From Amycolatopsis thailandensis (GTDB lineage: Bacteria > Actinomycetota > Actinomycetes > Mycobacteriales > Pseudonocardiaceae), in NCBI RefSeq assembly GCF_002234405.1, contig NZ_NMQT01000124.1, forward strand, positions 62,001 through 126,000: 64,000 bases of DNA, given 5' to 3'. Shown here in pieces: positions 54,550-62,908 of the stretch. A program made the translations under genes and the position numbers. Positions within the stretch are counted from its first letter, which is position 1. Each line of letters starts with the position of its first letter. Under the pieces are notes generated by a model. The model did no database searches. It saw only the letters and a list, made by a program, of their open reading frames with translations, and was not told the origin of the DNA.

Positions 54550-55251
54550 TCAGGTTCGCAGCATTGCGGGATGGAGGATCGTGGCCGGTCCGCGGCGGTA
54601 GAGGGCGGCCGGGCGGCCCGCTTGCCTGGTGACACGTCCGCCGGTGGGGGTCAGGAAGCCCGGCACGCTGGTGATCTTGCGATGGAAGTTGCGGGGGTCG
54701 AGCCTCTCGCCCCAGACGATCTCGTAGACCTGCCTCAGGTCGGTGATCGTGAACTCCGGAGCGCAGAAGGTGGCGCCCAGTGTCGTGTACTCGAGCTTGT
54801 TCCGGGCGCGTTCCACGGCGTCGGCGACGATCTCCTTGTGGTCGAAGGCCATCGTCACCTGTGGTCGTAGCACGTCGTCGACAGGAGTCAAGATCACCTC
54901 GCGTGCATCGCCGCCGGCCGCGGGGGCGGGGAGGTTCGGGGTGAAGGCCACGTAGCACACGCTCACCACCCGGCCGCGTGGATCGCGACCCAGGCCTCCA
55001 TAGGTTTTCAGCTGTTCCAGATGCAGGTCTTCCGCGCGCAGGCCGGTCTCTTCCGTGAGTTCACGGGCGGCCGCGGAGTCCAGGTCCTCGGCCGTGGATT
55101 CCAGGAAGCCGCCTGGCAGTGCGAGCTCGTCCTCGAACGGCGGGATGCCCCGTTTCACGAGCATGATCTGCAGGGAGCCTGCTTTCACCGTGAGGATCGC
55201 GAGGTCGACCGCCACTGTGATCTCGGGAATCGTCCAGTCGTCGTCGGTCAT
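54550..55251 (-). CDS. Nudix domain/winged-helix regulator (NrtR-like)
   Basis: 233 residues. The Nudix fold (PEITVAVDLAILTVKAGSLQIMLVKRG...ALPGGFLESTAEDLDSAAARELTEETGL) is followed by a C-terminal winged-helix (FTITDLRQVYEIVWGERLDPRNFHRKI), the architecture of NrtR-type regulators that sense ADP-ribose and repress NAD genes. No NAD gene is adjacent. A TGTCC-N5-GGACA dyad lies 50 bp upstream, a candidate own operator. Confidence 0.85.
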   Translation of the reverse strand: MTDDDWTIPEITVAVDLAILTVKAGSLQIMLVKRGIPPFEDELALPGGFLESTAEDLDSAAARELTEETGLRAEDLHLEQLKTYGGLGRDPRGRVVSVCYVAFTPNLPAPAAGGDAREVILTPVDDVLRPQVTMAFDHKEIVADAVERARNKLEYTTLGATFCAPEFTITDLRQVYEIVWGERLDPRNFHRKITSVPGFLTPTGGRVTRQAGRPAALYRRGPATILHPAMLRT

Positions 55252-55300
55252 CCTGCCGCCTTCCGTCGGGGTTTCGGCGACGAGCGTGGGCGAGGTTTTG

Positions 55301-55315
55301 TGTCCACCTGGGACA
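55301..55315. promoter_or_regulatory. TGTCCACCTGGGACA dyad upstream of the NrtR-like gene
   Basis: Perfect 5-bp arms TGTCC/GGACA with 5-bp spacer, located between the NrtR-like start (55251) and the divergent promoter at 55344. Could serve both. Confidence 0.45.
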
Positions 55316-55343
55316 GTCTAGCCTCGCCGTAGTAATCGTCTAA

Positions 55344-55373
55344 TTGACGAGAATGACAGTACTCGGCTACCGT
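55344..55373 (+). promoter_or_regulatory. Promoter of the nucleosidase/membrane-protein module
   Basis: TTGACG (55344-55349) and TACCGT (55368-55373) with 18-bp spacing. Predicted transcript start near 55380, giving an untranslated leader of about 145 nt before ATG 55527. Confidence 0.65.
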
Positions 55374-55402
55374 GCAGGCTGCACCAAGCACTCCCGCCTC
55401 AC

Positions 55403-55434
55403 GGTCGCCCGCCCCGTCGTCTTGGCGGGCGACC
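55403..55434 (+). other. Stem-loop in the leader of the module
   Basis: GGTCGCCCGCC (55403-55413) pairs with GGCGGGCGACC (55424-55434) around a 10-nt loop: an 11-bp perfect stem of high GC. No U-run follows, so it is a structural or attenuator element rather than a plain terminator. Confidence 0.6.
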
Positions 55435-55500
55435 GCGTCTTCGCCATGTCCGGCTACATCGCGTCGTTGTCATCGACGCGGCCTGTGAGAGGAAAGCATT

Positions 55501-55530
55501 GTGGTGAAAAGAATCGGCGTGGTCTCATGA
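55501..55530 (+). CDS. Possible 9-codon leader peptide coupled to the nucleosidase gene
   Basis: GTG 55501 follows GAGAGGA at 7 bp and reads MVKRIGVVS-stop; its TGA overlaps the nucleosidase ATG (55527) as ATGA. The nucleosidase start itself has no good ribosome site, so translation may reach it by coupling. Speculative. Confidence 0.35.
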   Translation: MVKRIGVVS

Positions 55531-56432
55531 TCGTCATTCTGACCGCGTTGGAGACCGAGTACGCCGCGGTTCGTGTTCGGTTGAAAGGATTGGTACATCA
55601 TCGGCATTCCGCCGGAACCCTGTTCGAAATCGGGGAACTTCCCGGTCGTCCCGGCAGCAAGGTCGCCACGGCCGTGGTGGGTATGGGCAACTTGTCGGCG
55701 GCCCCGCTTACCGAAAGGGCGATCGCGGAGTTCAAACCGTCGACCGTGATCTTCTCCGGTGTCGCGGGAGGACTGCGAGACTGGCTGCGACTGGGTGATG
55801 TCGTCGTGGCCACGAAGGTCTATGCCTACCAAGGGGGACGTAGCGAAGACGCGGAGTTTCTCGCGCGGCCACGTGCCTGGGAGATTCCGCACGGGGTGGA
55901 TCAGATCGCCCGTTTCCTTGCCAGGGACGAACAGTGGATCCGATCGGAGGAAGGAAGAGGCGACGAATCATCGGTGCCGAAGGTCTGGTTCGAGCCGATT
56001 GCGGCGGGTGATGTCGTGCTCAACTCGCGAACCTCGGACCTGGCACACCAACTTAGGCGCAACTACAACGACGCGATCGCGATCGAGATGGAAAGCGCGG
56101 GGTTCGCCTCCGCCGGTCAACTGAACGAACGCGTTCCCACTGTCACGATTCGCGGTATCAGTGATCTCGCGGGTGGTGCCAAGGATCGGACGGATGCCGA
56201 AGGCTGGCAGGACGTCGCCGCGGCCAACGCGGCGGCATTCGCCATCGCCGTGGCCACCGAACTCGCCGATGGACATGAAGACGGCCAAGAGAAGCGGAAT
56301 TCGTCGATGCGGCCGCAGGCGCCGTCATCACACAAGTTCGTCGCGCGTGACAACGCGAGAGTGGGGCAGCAGATCGGAACGAATCACGGCGACGTCACCA
56401 TCGATCTAGGTGATTCCGGGAGGTCTCGATGA
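55527..56432 (+). CDS. MTAN/nucleoside-phosphorylase-fold enzyme with C-terminal VGQQIG tag
   Basis: 301 residues. The PNP_UDP_1 fold (1-245) has the MTA/SAH nucleosidase catalytic positions: Glu11 (ILTALETEYAAV), GVAGGLRDWLRLGDVVVA, AIEMESAGFA (Met188-Glu189) and RGISDLAGG with Asp213. After a polar linker, residues 275-292 (DNARVGQQIGTNHGDVTI) carry a short motif repeated at the N-terminus of the next protein. Such enzymes cleave N-glycosidic bonds of nucleosides. 11 of its first 32 codons end in A/T, pointing to transfer. ATGA overlap with the next gene. Confidence 0.85.
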   Translation: MIVILTALETEYAAVRVRLKGLVHHRHSAGTLFEIGELPGRPGSKVATAVVGMGNLSAAPLTERAIAEFKPSTVIFSGVAGGLRDWLRLGDVVVATKVYAYQGGRSEDAEFLARPRAWEIPHGVDQIARFLARDEQWIRSEEGRGDESSVPKVWFEPIAAGDVVLNSRTSDLAHQLRRNYNDAIAIEMESAGFASAGQLNERVPTVTIRGISDLAGGAKDRTDAEGWQDVAAANAAAFAIAVATELADGHEDGQEKRNSSMRPQAPSSHKFVARDNARVGQQIGTNHGDVTIDLGDSGRSR

Positions 56433-58627
56433 CCCCGCCGCAGTGGCAGTACGGGCCGGGGCCGAACGGGCCACACCCCGAGTTCGTCGCGTCCGGCAAC
56501 TCGACCGTCGGTCAGCAGATCGGCGTGAACTATGGATCGACGACCTTCCATCGACACGAGAACACCTATCACGTCACCCCGGAAGATCCTCCGGAACGAA
56601 AACTCAAAGTGGCGAAGAATCACCTCGAAGGCGGCAACGCCCGCATGGCGCAGGAGATCTTCCGTGACGTCATGAAGCAAGGCCAGATCACCTCCGCTGA
56701 ATTCGCGTACTACTACGCACTGGCCGTGTTCAGCGGGCGTTCGCTCGGCGAGATGAACGACGAGGTGCACGACGCCTTCTTGGACGCGATCGCCTTGGCC
56801 GCAGGTTTCGGGTCCGGGGAATGGCGCAGCGCGCTCGATGTCGTGTCGGATCTTGTCACTTGCGTATGGGGACAGCAGATCGGGAGCACGTTCGACCCGC
56901 AGGCGATGAAGGTCGCGTTGAAGAACTTCGGTGATCTGCCGCCGCAACGTCAGCGGGAGATCACCCGCCATCTCAACATGATCCTCAGTGGCGCGGTCCA
57001 AGACAGCCTTGATGTCGTCTACGCGAAGACGGTCGCCGAGGACAGGTTGGCGCAGAACAGGGCCGGCCGCGCGTGGAAGTTCTTCGAGCCCGATCCCGCG
57101 CCACCGCGCATTCGGAAGATCGTGCCGACCCCGGCGGGTGCCGGCGCTTGGGTCAAACTTGTTTCGGGGGTTTTCGCTCTTCTTCTCGGTCTGTTCTCCG
57201 CCGTCGGAGGCTTCGTGGACGGGAGTGTCACCCTCGGCCTGCTCGGCCTGCTCTCGGTGGGCACAGGAGGTTTCGGCGCTTTCCGCTGGGGACTGGAGTT
57301 GGAAGTCGCGAAGAGGCGGCTGGCGAGCAAGAACCGCGAATACGGGATCCCGCCTCAAATCGTGCAGCCGATTTCACCCGGGCATTGGGTCTCGACTCGC
57401 TTCGTTGAGCGGATCCATCAGTTGGTCGACCTGAGCTTCGCCGAGGCGAGACCTCACATTCGAGGGAATTGGGATACCGAAACCTTCGGTATCCGCCAGT
57501 ATCTCAAGACTCGTTTCGTCGCACTGTACGGGAACGCCCAGGTGGAACCGGACAGCGTCCTGTGGCTCATGCGCTGGCACGTGCGCCAGGTCGCGGATCA
57601 GTGGCGTGCAGGAACTCTGTTCGCCTACAGGGATTCGATGCGGCCGACAGGGAGTGTGCCCACCTTGTTCAAGGCCAGTGTGGGCGGTTGCGTCGCCGGA
57701 TCGCTGTTCCTGCTCTTCGCAGGGGGCGGTTTCGTGGCCGTCGCGTTCTTCTTCGCGATCGGAGGCTTTCTAGCCGTCAAGGGCGCCGTCCATGTCCTGG
57801 CGACGCAAAAGGACGAGATTCTGGAGCGTGCCGCGGCGCAGGCGACCTACGACGCCGAGCAGCGGGCGTACTCGGAGTGGCGGCAATTTCTCGCTGACAG
57901 GCCGAGCGACGCGGAGATGGCGCGCTGGCTTGACCTCGACAAGAACCATCTCAAGACCGAGGCACTCAGACGGGCTTCCTTGGTGAACCGCGATCTCGTC
58001 GCCCACGTCGTCCTGACCGAAGGCACCCCCGACGCGCAGCGGGCACGCGTTCCACGTGGTCCGCTCAGGTACTCCAAGTACGCGGTGCTGGTCTTCATGC
58101 TGACGAAGAGCGGGGTGCGCGAGATCGAGGTCCAGCTGAACTTCCTCACCGGTGACGTGCACAACGAACAGCGAAAGTCGTTCCGCTACGACGCGCTGGC
58201 TTCCGCCCATGTCGTCGAGGTCGGTATCCGTTTCGCGGACAACCGGAGATACGTCGTTCGCGGTGACGATCCGGCACACCTCGGCGCTGTAAGTGTGCGG
58301 AGCCGTGAGTTCCGGTTGTCCCTGCTCAGTAGCGAGGACATCACCGTTCTGGTGGAGGGTGCGGGTGGCCTGACCGACGTGACCATGGAAGACGAGTCGG
58401 TGGTCCTTCAGACCTCGCTGATGGCGTCCGGCATAGCGGGTGCGTTGCATGTCCTGGAAGCGGTCGCGGCGGAGGGACGCGACTGGATCGTCCGCGAACA
58501 GGAACGCCGGCGTCGCCGTTCACAGGATTGGCGGACAGGCAGCCGTCAGATCGGCTTTCTCGAGAAGGGTGACATTTCCTTCCTCGGTCATGAGCCCGAA
58601 TCTCATCCGGAGGGTGAGGAATCCTGA
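56429..58627 (+). CDS. Four-helix membrane protein with N-terminal VGQQIG tag, unknown function
   Basis: 732 residues; no known family recognised. Residues 23-38 (GNSTVGQQIGVNYGST) match the tag of the upstream enzyme. About 55-215 is helical and TPR-like (RKLKVAKNHLEGGNARMAQEIFRDVMKQG). Two membrane hairpins follow at about 241-287 and 413-456, with a soluble segment between. The C-terminal part (about 545-665) is beta-rich with a PH-like look, ending in a basic stretch (ERRRRRSQDWR). Translationally coupled to the nucleosidase. Probably the effector or sensor of a two-gene module. Confidence 0.8.
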   Translation: MTPPQWQYGPGPNGPHPEFVASGNSTVGQQIGVNYGSTTFHRHENTYHVTPEDPPERKLKVAKNHLEGGNARMAQEIFRDVMKQGQITSAEFAYYYALAVFSGRSLGEMNDEVHDAFLDAIALAAGFGSGEWRSALDVVSDLVTCVWGQQIGSTFDPQAMKVALKNFGDLPPQRQREITRHLNMILSGAVQDSLDVVYAKTVAEDRLAQNRAGRAWKFFEPDPAPPRIRKIVPTPAGAGAWVKLVSGVFALLLGLFSAVGGFVDGSVTLGLLGLLSVGTGGFGAFRWGLELEVAKRRLASKNREYGIPPQIVQPISPGHWVSTRFVERIHQLVDLSFAEARPHIRGNWDTETFGIRQYLKTRFVALYGNAQVEPDSVLWLMRWHVRQVADQWRAGTLFAYRDSMRPTGSVPTLFKASVGGCVAGSLFLLFAGGGFVAVAFFFAIGGFLAVKGAVHVLATQKDEILERAAAQATYDAEQRAYSEWRQFLADRPSDAEMARWLDLDKNHLKTEALRRASLVNRDLVAHVVLTEGTPDAQRARVPRGPLRYSKYAVLVFMLTKSGVREIEVQLNFLTGDVHNEQRKSFRYDALASAHVVEVGIRFADNRRYVVRGDDPAHLGAVSVRSREFRLSLLSSEDITVLVEGAGGLTDVTMEDESVVLQTSLMASGIAGALHVLEAVAAEGRDWIVREQERRRRRSQDWRTGSRQIGFLEKGDISFLGHEPESHPEGEES

Positions 58628-58725
58628 GCAGGGTGTCGCGAGCGGACGAGGGGGCCGCTCGCGACACCCTTCCGAACGCAATCCATGCCGGGTCCGGGCA
58701 AAGCCGGGATGTCAGGATACGAACC

Positions 58726-59562
58726 GTGACTCCCACCTACGTCTTCGTTCACGGCTCCAGCAGCAACTCGTTCACCTGGAACCCGCTGCAACGCGAACTC
58801 GCCCTGCTCGGCCACCGCACGCTGGCCGTCGACCTTCCCGGGCACGGGTTCGAAGCCGGTTTCCACGCGGCTTACCAGGCTCCTCAGGACCTGGGAGCGC
58901 TGGCCACGGCGCCGTCGAACCAGGCCGGTGTCACCTCCGCCGAAGTCGTCGAGCGGGTGGTGGACGTCGTGCGCAAGGCCGCCGCGCACGGGCCGGTCAT
59001 CCTGGTCGGGCACAGCCGCGGCGGGGTCCCGCTCACCGGGGCGGGCAACGCCGTCCCGGACCTGATCGACCGGCTCGTCTACATCTCCGCGTGGTGCTGC
59101 GTCGACGCGACACTGGGCGAGTACATGCAGGCGCCCGAGAACGCGAGCAGTGCGCTCAACGACGTCGGCGGTGTCGTCCTCGCCGACCCCGCCGCGCTCG
59201 GCGCGCTCCGGATGAACTGGCGCACCGCTGATCCCGCGCTGCTGGCCGCGTTGAAGATCGCGATCCTCGACGACGGCACCGACCAGGAGTTCTTCGCCTA
59301 CCTCAACACCCTCGAACCGGACGAGAGTCTCGACGTGGGCACCGAACGCGCCGAGGCCGCCACCTGGGGCCGGATTCCGCGCACCTACATCAGGCTCACG
59401 GGAGACCGGTCTATCCCGCTCGCGCTCCAGGACCGCTTCATCAAAGAGGCGGACGCGCTCACCCCGGAGAACCCGACCGACGTGCGTTCGCTCGAGAGCA
59501 GCCATGTCCGCTTCCTCATGCACCCGCAGGAGGCGGCCACCATCCTCGCCGGGCTCGCGTAG
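58726..59562 (+). CDS. Alpha/beta hydrolase
   Basis: 278 residues from GTG 58726: oxyanion region YVFVHGSSSNSFTWNPLQRELALLGHRTLAVDLPGHG, nucleophile elbow VGHSRGGVPL and C-terminal His in LESSHVRFLMHPQEAA. Related to the MenH/salicylate-esterase-like group common in actinomycetes; substrate unknown. The open frame extends upstream to 58633, but family proteins begin at TPTYVFVHG. Confidence 0.85.
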   Translation: MTPTYVFVHGSSSNSFTWNPLQRELALLGHRTLAVDLPGHGFEAGFHAAYQAPQDLGALATAPSNQAGVTSAEVVERVVDVVRKAAAHGPVILVGHSRGGVPLTGAGNAVPDLIDRLVYISAWCCVDATLGEYMQAPENASSALNDVGGVVLADPAALGALRMNWRTADPALLAALKIAILDDGTDQEFFAYLNTLEPDESLDVGTERAEAATWGRIPRTYIRLTGDRSIPLALQDRFIKEADALTPENPTDVRSLESSHVRFLMHPQEAATILAGLA

Positions 59563-59607
59563 TCCCCGGGTACTGTTCCGCCGGGGGGAGGAGGAGACCC
59601 GGAAGCG

Positions 59608-60192
59608 ATGACAGACGGACAGTTCACCAAGGGGCACTTGATCACGTTGCTGATCAGTTCCGCGATCGGAGTGGGATTCGGGGCCGCCTGGTGGTTCTTT
59701 GGCGCCTCCTCCGTCTCCGGCGGCTCGACGGCGCTGGTCGTCGTGGGTGTGGCCGCGGTGGTGGCGCTGGTGGCCTGGCTCGTGCTGACAGCCCGCCGAG
59801 GTGCCGGGCTGCCCGCGGGCGGCGGCCGGGAGGAAAGCCCGTTCGGCAAGCAGTACGGGATCGCGGTGCTGCTCATGCTGGTCGGGATCTTCGCCGGGGC
59901 GCGAGTGCTGTCGGCGGTCTTCGACCTTCCGGAGGCCGTGCCCGCGTGGGTGCTCTTCGTGGTCGGCCTGCACTTCCTGCCGTTCGCGAAGTTGTTCGGC
60001 TCGCGGCGTTTTCTGGTGCTGAGCGCCTTGCTGTGCGTCGTCGCCGTGCTGGCCGCCGTGCTCGCGGTCGCGGGCTGGACGGCGGCCTGGCAGCTCGTGC
60101 CGGGCTTCGGCGGTGCCGTCGTGCTCTGGGCGACTGTCGTCGCCGGGTTGCTCGGGACGGACCGTCAGGGAGCGACCAGCCCCGCTTCGTAG
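59608..60192 (+). CDS. Polytopic membrane protein, unknown
   Basis: 194 residues, about six hydrophobic helices (LITLLISSAIGVGFGAAWWFFG, ALVVVGVAAVVALVAWLVLTA, IAVLLMLVGIFAGARVL, AWVLFVVGLHFLPFAKLF, LLCVVAVLAAVLAVAGWTAA, AVVLWATVVAGLLG). ATG 59608 is preceded by a GGAGGAGGAG site. The last 28 bp overlap the convergent response-regulator gene. No recognised family. Confidence 0.75.
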   Translation: MTDGQFTKGHLITLLISSAIGVGFGAAWWFFGASSVSGGSTALVVVGVAAVVALVAWLVLTARRGAGLPAGGGREESPFGKQYGIAVLLMLVGIFAGARVLSAVFDLPEAVPAWVLFVVGLHFLPFAKLFGSRRFLVLSALLCVVAVLAAVLAVAGWTAAWQLVPGFGGAVVLWATVVAGLLGTDRQGATSPAS

Positions 60193-60833
60193 GCGAAAAT
60201 CGTCAGCTGGACCCGGTTGGTCGCGTCGAGTTTCGCGAAGATCCGGGTGATATGGGTCTTCACCGTCGCTTCGCTCAGATGCAGTTCCGCGCCGATCTCG
60301 GCGTTGGTCCAGCCCTGGGCGACGGCGGTGACGATCTCCCGTTCCCGTTCGGTCAGGGTGCTCAGCCCGGCCCGTGCCCGATGACGCCGCGGGCTCACCC
60401 GGGCCGCGACGAAATGCCCGATGAGTTTCCGCGTCGTCCGCGGCGACAACATCGCCTCACCCGCCGCGACGACGCGCACCGCGTCGATGATCTCCTGCGG
60501 CGAGCCCTCCTTCAGCAGGAACCCGCTGGCGCCCGCGCCGAGCGCGTCGAAGACGTACTCGTCGAGGTCGTAGGTGGTCAGCACGAGGACCTTCGGCGGA
60601 TTGGGCAGGGAGGTGACGGCCGCGGTCGCGGCGAGGCCGTTCATCCGCCGCATCCTTATGTCCATCAGCACGATGTCGGGAGCGTGCATGGTCACCTTCG
60701 GCACGGCTTCGTCCCCGTCGCCCGCTTCCGCGACGACCCGGATGTCGTCCGTGCTGGACAGGATCATCGACAGGCCGGTTCGCACGAGCGGGTCGTCGTC
60801 GACGAGCAGCACTCGCAGTGGGCGCTGGTTCAC
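60165..60833 (-). CDS. NarL/LuxR-type response regulator
   Basis: 222 residues. Receiver domain with acidic pocket LLVDDDPL and phospho-acceptor Asp58 (DIVLMDIRM), then a LuxR helix-turn-helix (LTEREREIVTAVAQGWTNAEIGAELHLSEATVKTHITRIFAKL). Starts 9 bp after the kinase gene stop, so it is a cognate pair. Confidence 0.95.
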   Translation of the reverse strand: MNQRPLRVLLVDDDPLVRTGLSMILSSTDDIRVVAEAGDGDEAVPKVTMHAPDIVLMDIRMRRMNGLAATAAVTSLPNPPKVLVLTTYDLDEYVFDALGAGASGFLLKEGSPQEIIDAVRVVAAGEAMLSPRTTRKLIGHFVAARVSPRRHRARAGLSTLTEREREIVTAVAQGWTNAEIGAELHLSEATVKTHITRIFAKLDATNRVQLTIFAYEAGLVAP

Positions 60834-60842
60834 CCGGACAGG

Positions 60843-62042
60843 TTAGTGGTGTCCCCACGGTAGCCAAGCCCGGACGGCGAATGTGCGTTCTTCGGTGGGG
60901 CCGGTGCTGACGTTTCCGCCGATCAGGGTGACGCGTTCGCCGATTCCGGTCAGCCCGGTTCCCCCGCCTGGCGGCTTCCCCGCGGTGGGTGTCGCGGGCA
61001 GCGGATTGACGACTTCGACGGTCAGCCCGTTGCCCGGCCCGCCGCGGACCGAAACCTCGGCCGCCGCACCCGGCGCGTGTTTCAGGATGTTGGTCATCGA
61101 CTCCTGGACGATCCGGTACGCGGTCGTGCCGAGCAGCACCGGGGCACCGCCCGCGTCGTCGAGCAGGATCGTCACGTTGACCCCCAGCCCGGCCCGGCGG
61201 GCGTTGGCGACCAGTTCGGGGATGTCCGCCAACGTCGGTTGCGGCGGTTCGGGATGGGTGCCGTTCTCGCCGTTTTCGCCGAAGCCCTGGCCGTCGCGGA
61301 GGACACCGATGACCTGCCGCAGGTCTTCCAAGGACTGGCGCGCGGTCGTCCGGACGGTCTTCGCCGCTTCCGTCGTCGCGGGTCCCTTGCTGACCTCGAG
61401 CGCGCCGGCTTGCAAGGACAGCAGGGAAAGCCGGTGCCCGAGGACGTCGTGCATCTCGCGCGCGATCCGGGTGCGTTCCGCCCGGCGGGTCATCTCGGCG
61501 CGGAGTTCCTCCTCCTTGGCCTCACGGATCGCGAGCGTGTCCTGCATCCCGCGGACCACCCCGACGGTGAGCGGCACGGCCGTCATCACGACGGCGACCG
61601 TCAGCGTCCCCATCAGTTGCACGGCGGAGAACTGCTTGCCGACGATCTGCCCCGCGACGGTCACGTCGGGATGGCGGTTGGCGTCACCGAACAACGCCCA
61701 CGCCGTGGCGACGTAGACGAGCGCGGAACCGATCCACAAGAGACTGTCGCGCCGGCGCGCGGCCAAGGCGGCGAGGGCGACCAGCGCGGCCAGCGCGTCG
61801 GACCGGAAACAAAGCGGTGGCACGAGCGCGATGCCGAGGACGAGTTCCGGCCATTTGTGCCGCCAGCAGAGCATGACGGCCGCCGCGATCCCGGTGAAGA
61901 ACCCGAGTGTCGACCACCAGGTCGGATCGAACGATTTCGTCGCCGGAAGGTAACCCTGGGCGCTGAAGACGAAAATGCTGCTGATCACGCACGCCGCGAC
62001 CGCCACCACGGTGAGCACCACCCCGAGCACACGTCTTGCCAT
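60843..62042 (-). CDS. Sensor histidine kinase, HisKA_3 type
   Basis: 399 residues. About six N-terminal membrane helices without a large extracellular loop (signal sensed in or at the membrane, as in DesK-like kinases), then phospho-acceptor His in RIAREMHDVLGHRLSLL and the HATPase domain with YRIVQESMTNILKHAPGA and GGGTGLTGIGERV. Divergent from the DUF4190 gene across a perfect dyad. Confidence 0.94.
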   Translation of the reverse strand: MARRVLGVVLTVVAVAACVISSIFVFSAQGYLPATKSFDPTWWSTLGFFTGIAAAVMLCWRHKWPELVLGIALVPPLCFRSDALAALVALAALAARRRDSLLWIGSALVYVATAWALFGDANRHPDVTVAGQIVGKQFSAVQLMGTLTVAVVMTAVPLTVGVVRGMQDTLAIREAKEEELRAEMTRRAERTRIAREMHDVLGHRLSLLSLQAGALEVSKGPATTEAAKTVRTTARQSLEDLRQVIGVLRDGQGFGENGENGTHPEPPQPTLADIPELVANARRAGLGVNVTILLDDAGGAPVLLGTTAYRIVQESMTNILKHAPGAAAEVSVRGGPGNGLTVEVVNPLPATPTAGKPPGGGTGLTGIGERVTLIGGNVSTGPTEERTFAVRAWLPWGHH

Positions 62043-62109
62043 GCGCCGAGCGTACGCAAGCGGGCCAGGTCGTCCGCATCAGCGGAACCGATTCTTCGAA
62101 GAACGCGAA

Positions 62110-62127
62110 TTACGACTTTCGTCGTAA
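62110..62127. promoter_or_regulatory. TTACGAC-TTTC-GTCGTAA dyad
   Basis: Perfect 7-bp inverted repeat with 4-bp spacer, between the divergent kinase and DUF4190 genes. The size fits a NarL/LuxR-type response-regulator dimer. Likely target of the adjacent regulator. Confidence 0.55.
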
Positions 62128-62212
62128 CGGGTTCACGCGCCGAGGACGACGCGGAGGCCTCGCGATCGCTGGTTGTATGCCGCGTCGTTCATCCCTTTGG
62201 AAAGGAAAACCC

Positions 62213-62815
62213 GTGACCCAGCAAACCCCCTACACGCCGGCCCCGCAAGCCCCCGGCGGCCCGATGCCACCCCGTAACGGCATCGGCGTCACGGGCTTCG
62301 TCCTCGGCCTGGTGGGGCTGGTCTTCTCCCCGATCCCGTTCATCGGCGTCATCGCCTGGCCGTTGGTGATCCTCGGCCTGATCTTCTCGATCATCGGGCT
62401 GATCCGCGTCAAGAACGGAAAAGCCTCGAACAAGGGGCTCTCCATCACCGGTATCGCGTTGTCCGCGCTCGGGCTCGTGGTCTGCGTGGTGTGGATCTTC
62501 GTGTTCAACGCGGCCGTCAACGAGGTCAACAACGAGCTCAACCGCACCGCGAAGGTGTCCTACGAGATCACCGGCGACGCCACGAACGTCGAGGTCATCT
62601 ACGGCGAGGTGCTGAACCCCCTCACCGAAACGGTTCCGGCGCTGCCCTGGAACAAGGAAGTCGAAAACAAGGGCGTCTACAAGGGCGGGACGCTCACGGT
62701 CACGACGGGCGAGACCGGCGGATCCGTCACCTGCAAGATCACCGTCGACGGCGCGATGGTCTCCACCAAGACCGCTTCCGGGGAATTCGCCACGGCCGCC
62801 TGCACCGGAGTGTGA
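62213..62815 (+). CDS. DUF4190/MmpS-like membrane protein
   Basis: 200 residues from GTG 62213, preceded by GGAAAGGAAAA. Proline-rich N-terminus, two membrane helices (GIGVTGFVLGLVGLVFSPIPFIGVIAWPLVILGLIFSIIGLIRV and LSITGIALSALGLVVCVVWIFVFNA), then an extracytoplasmic beta domain similar to MmpS (VSYEITGDATNVEVIYGEVLN...VTTGETGGSVTCKITVDG). Probably controlled by the divergent two-component system. Confidence 0.82.
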   Translation: MTQQTPYTPAPQAPGGPMPPRNGIGVTGFVLGLVGLVFSPIPFIGVIAWPLVILGLIFSIIGLIRVKNGKASNKGLSITGIALSALGLVVCVVWIFVFNAAVNEVNNELNRTAKVSYEITGDATNVEVIYGEVLNPLTETVPALPWNKEVENKGVYKGGTLTVTTGETGGSVTCKITVDGAMVSTKTASGEFATAACTGV

Positions 62816-62829
62816 CGGCGGGACGGTGA

Positions 62830-62869
62830 AAGGCCTCCTTCGCCATTCTCGGGGTGGCGGGGAGGCCTT
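62830..62869. terminator. Imperfect hairpin after the DUF4190 gene
   Basis: AAGGCCTCC/GGAGGCCTT (9 bp) plus inner CGCCA/TGGCG (5 bp) with a small internal loop, just after the DUF4190 stop. A diverged member of the family of the 52126 hairpin. Confidence 0.65.
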
Positions 62870-62908
62870 CGCGACCCGGCGGGCGCGGCCCGCTCCCGCC
62901 GAAGCGGG

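Noticed and set aside
55344..55526. N-terminal extension of the nucleosidase to ATG 55344 or 55446
   Set aside because: The added residues do not resemble the MTAN fold, which begins MIVILTALETE at 55527, and ATG 55344 overlaps the predicted -35 element.
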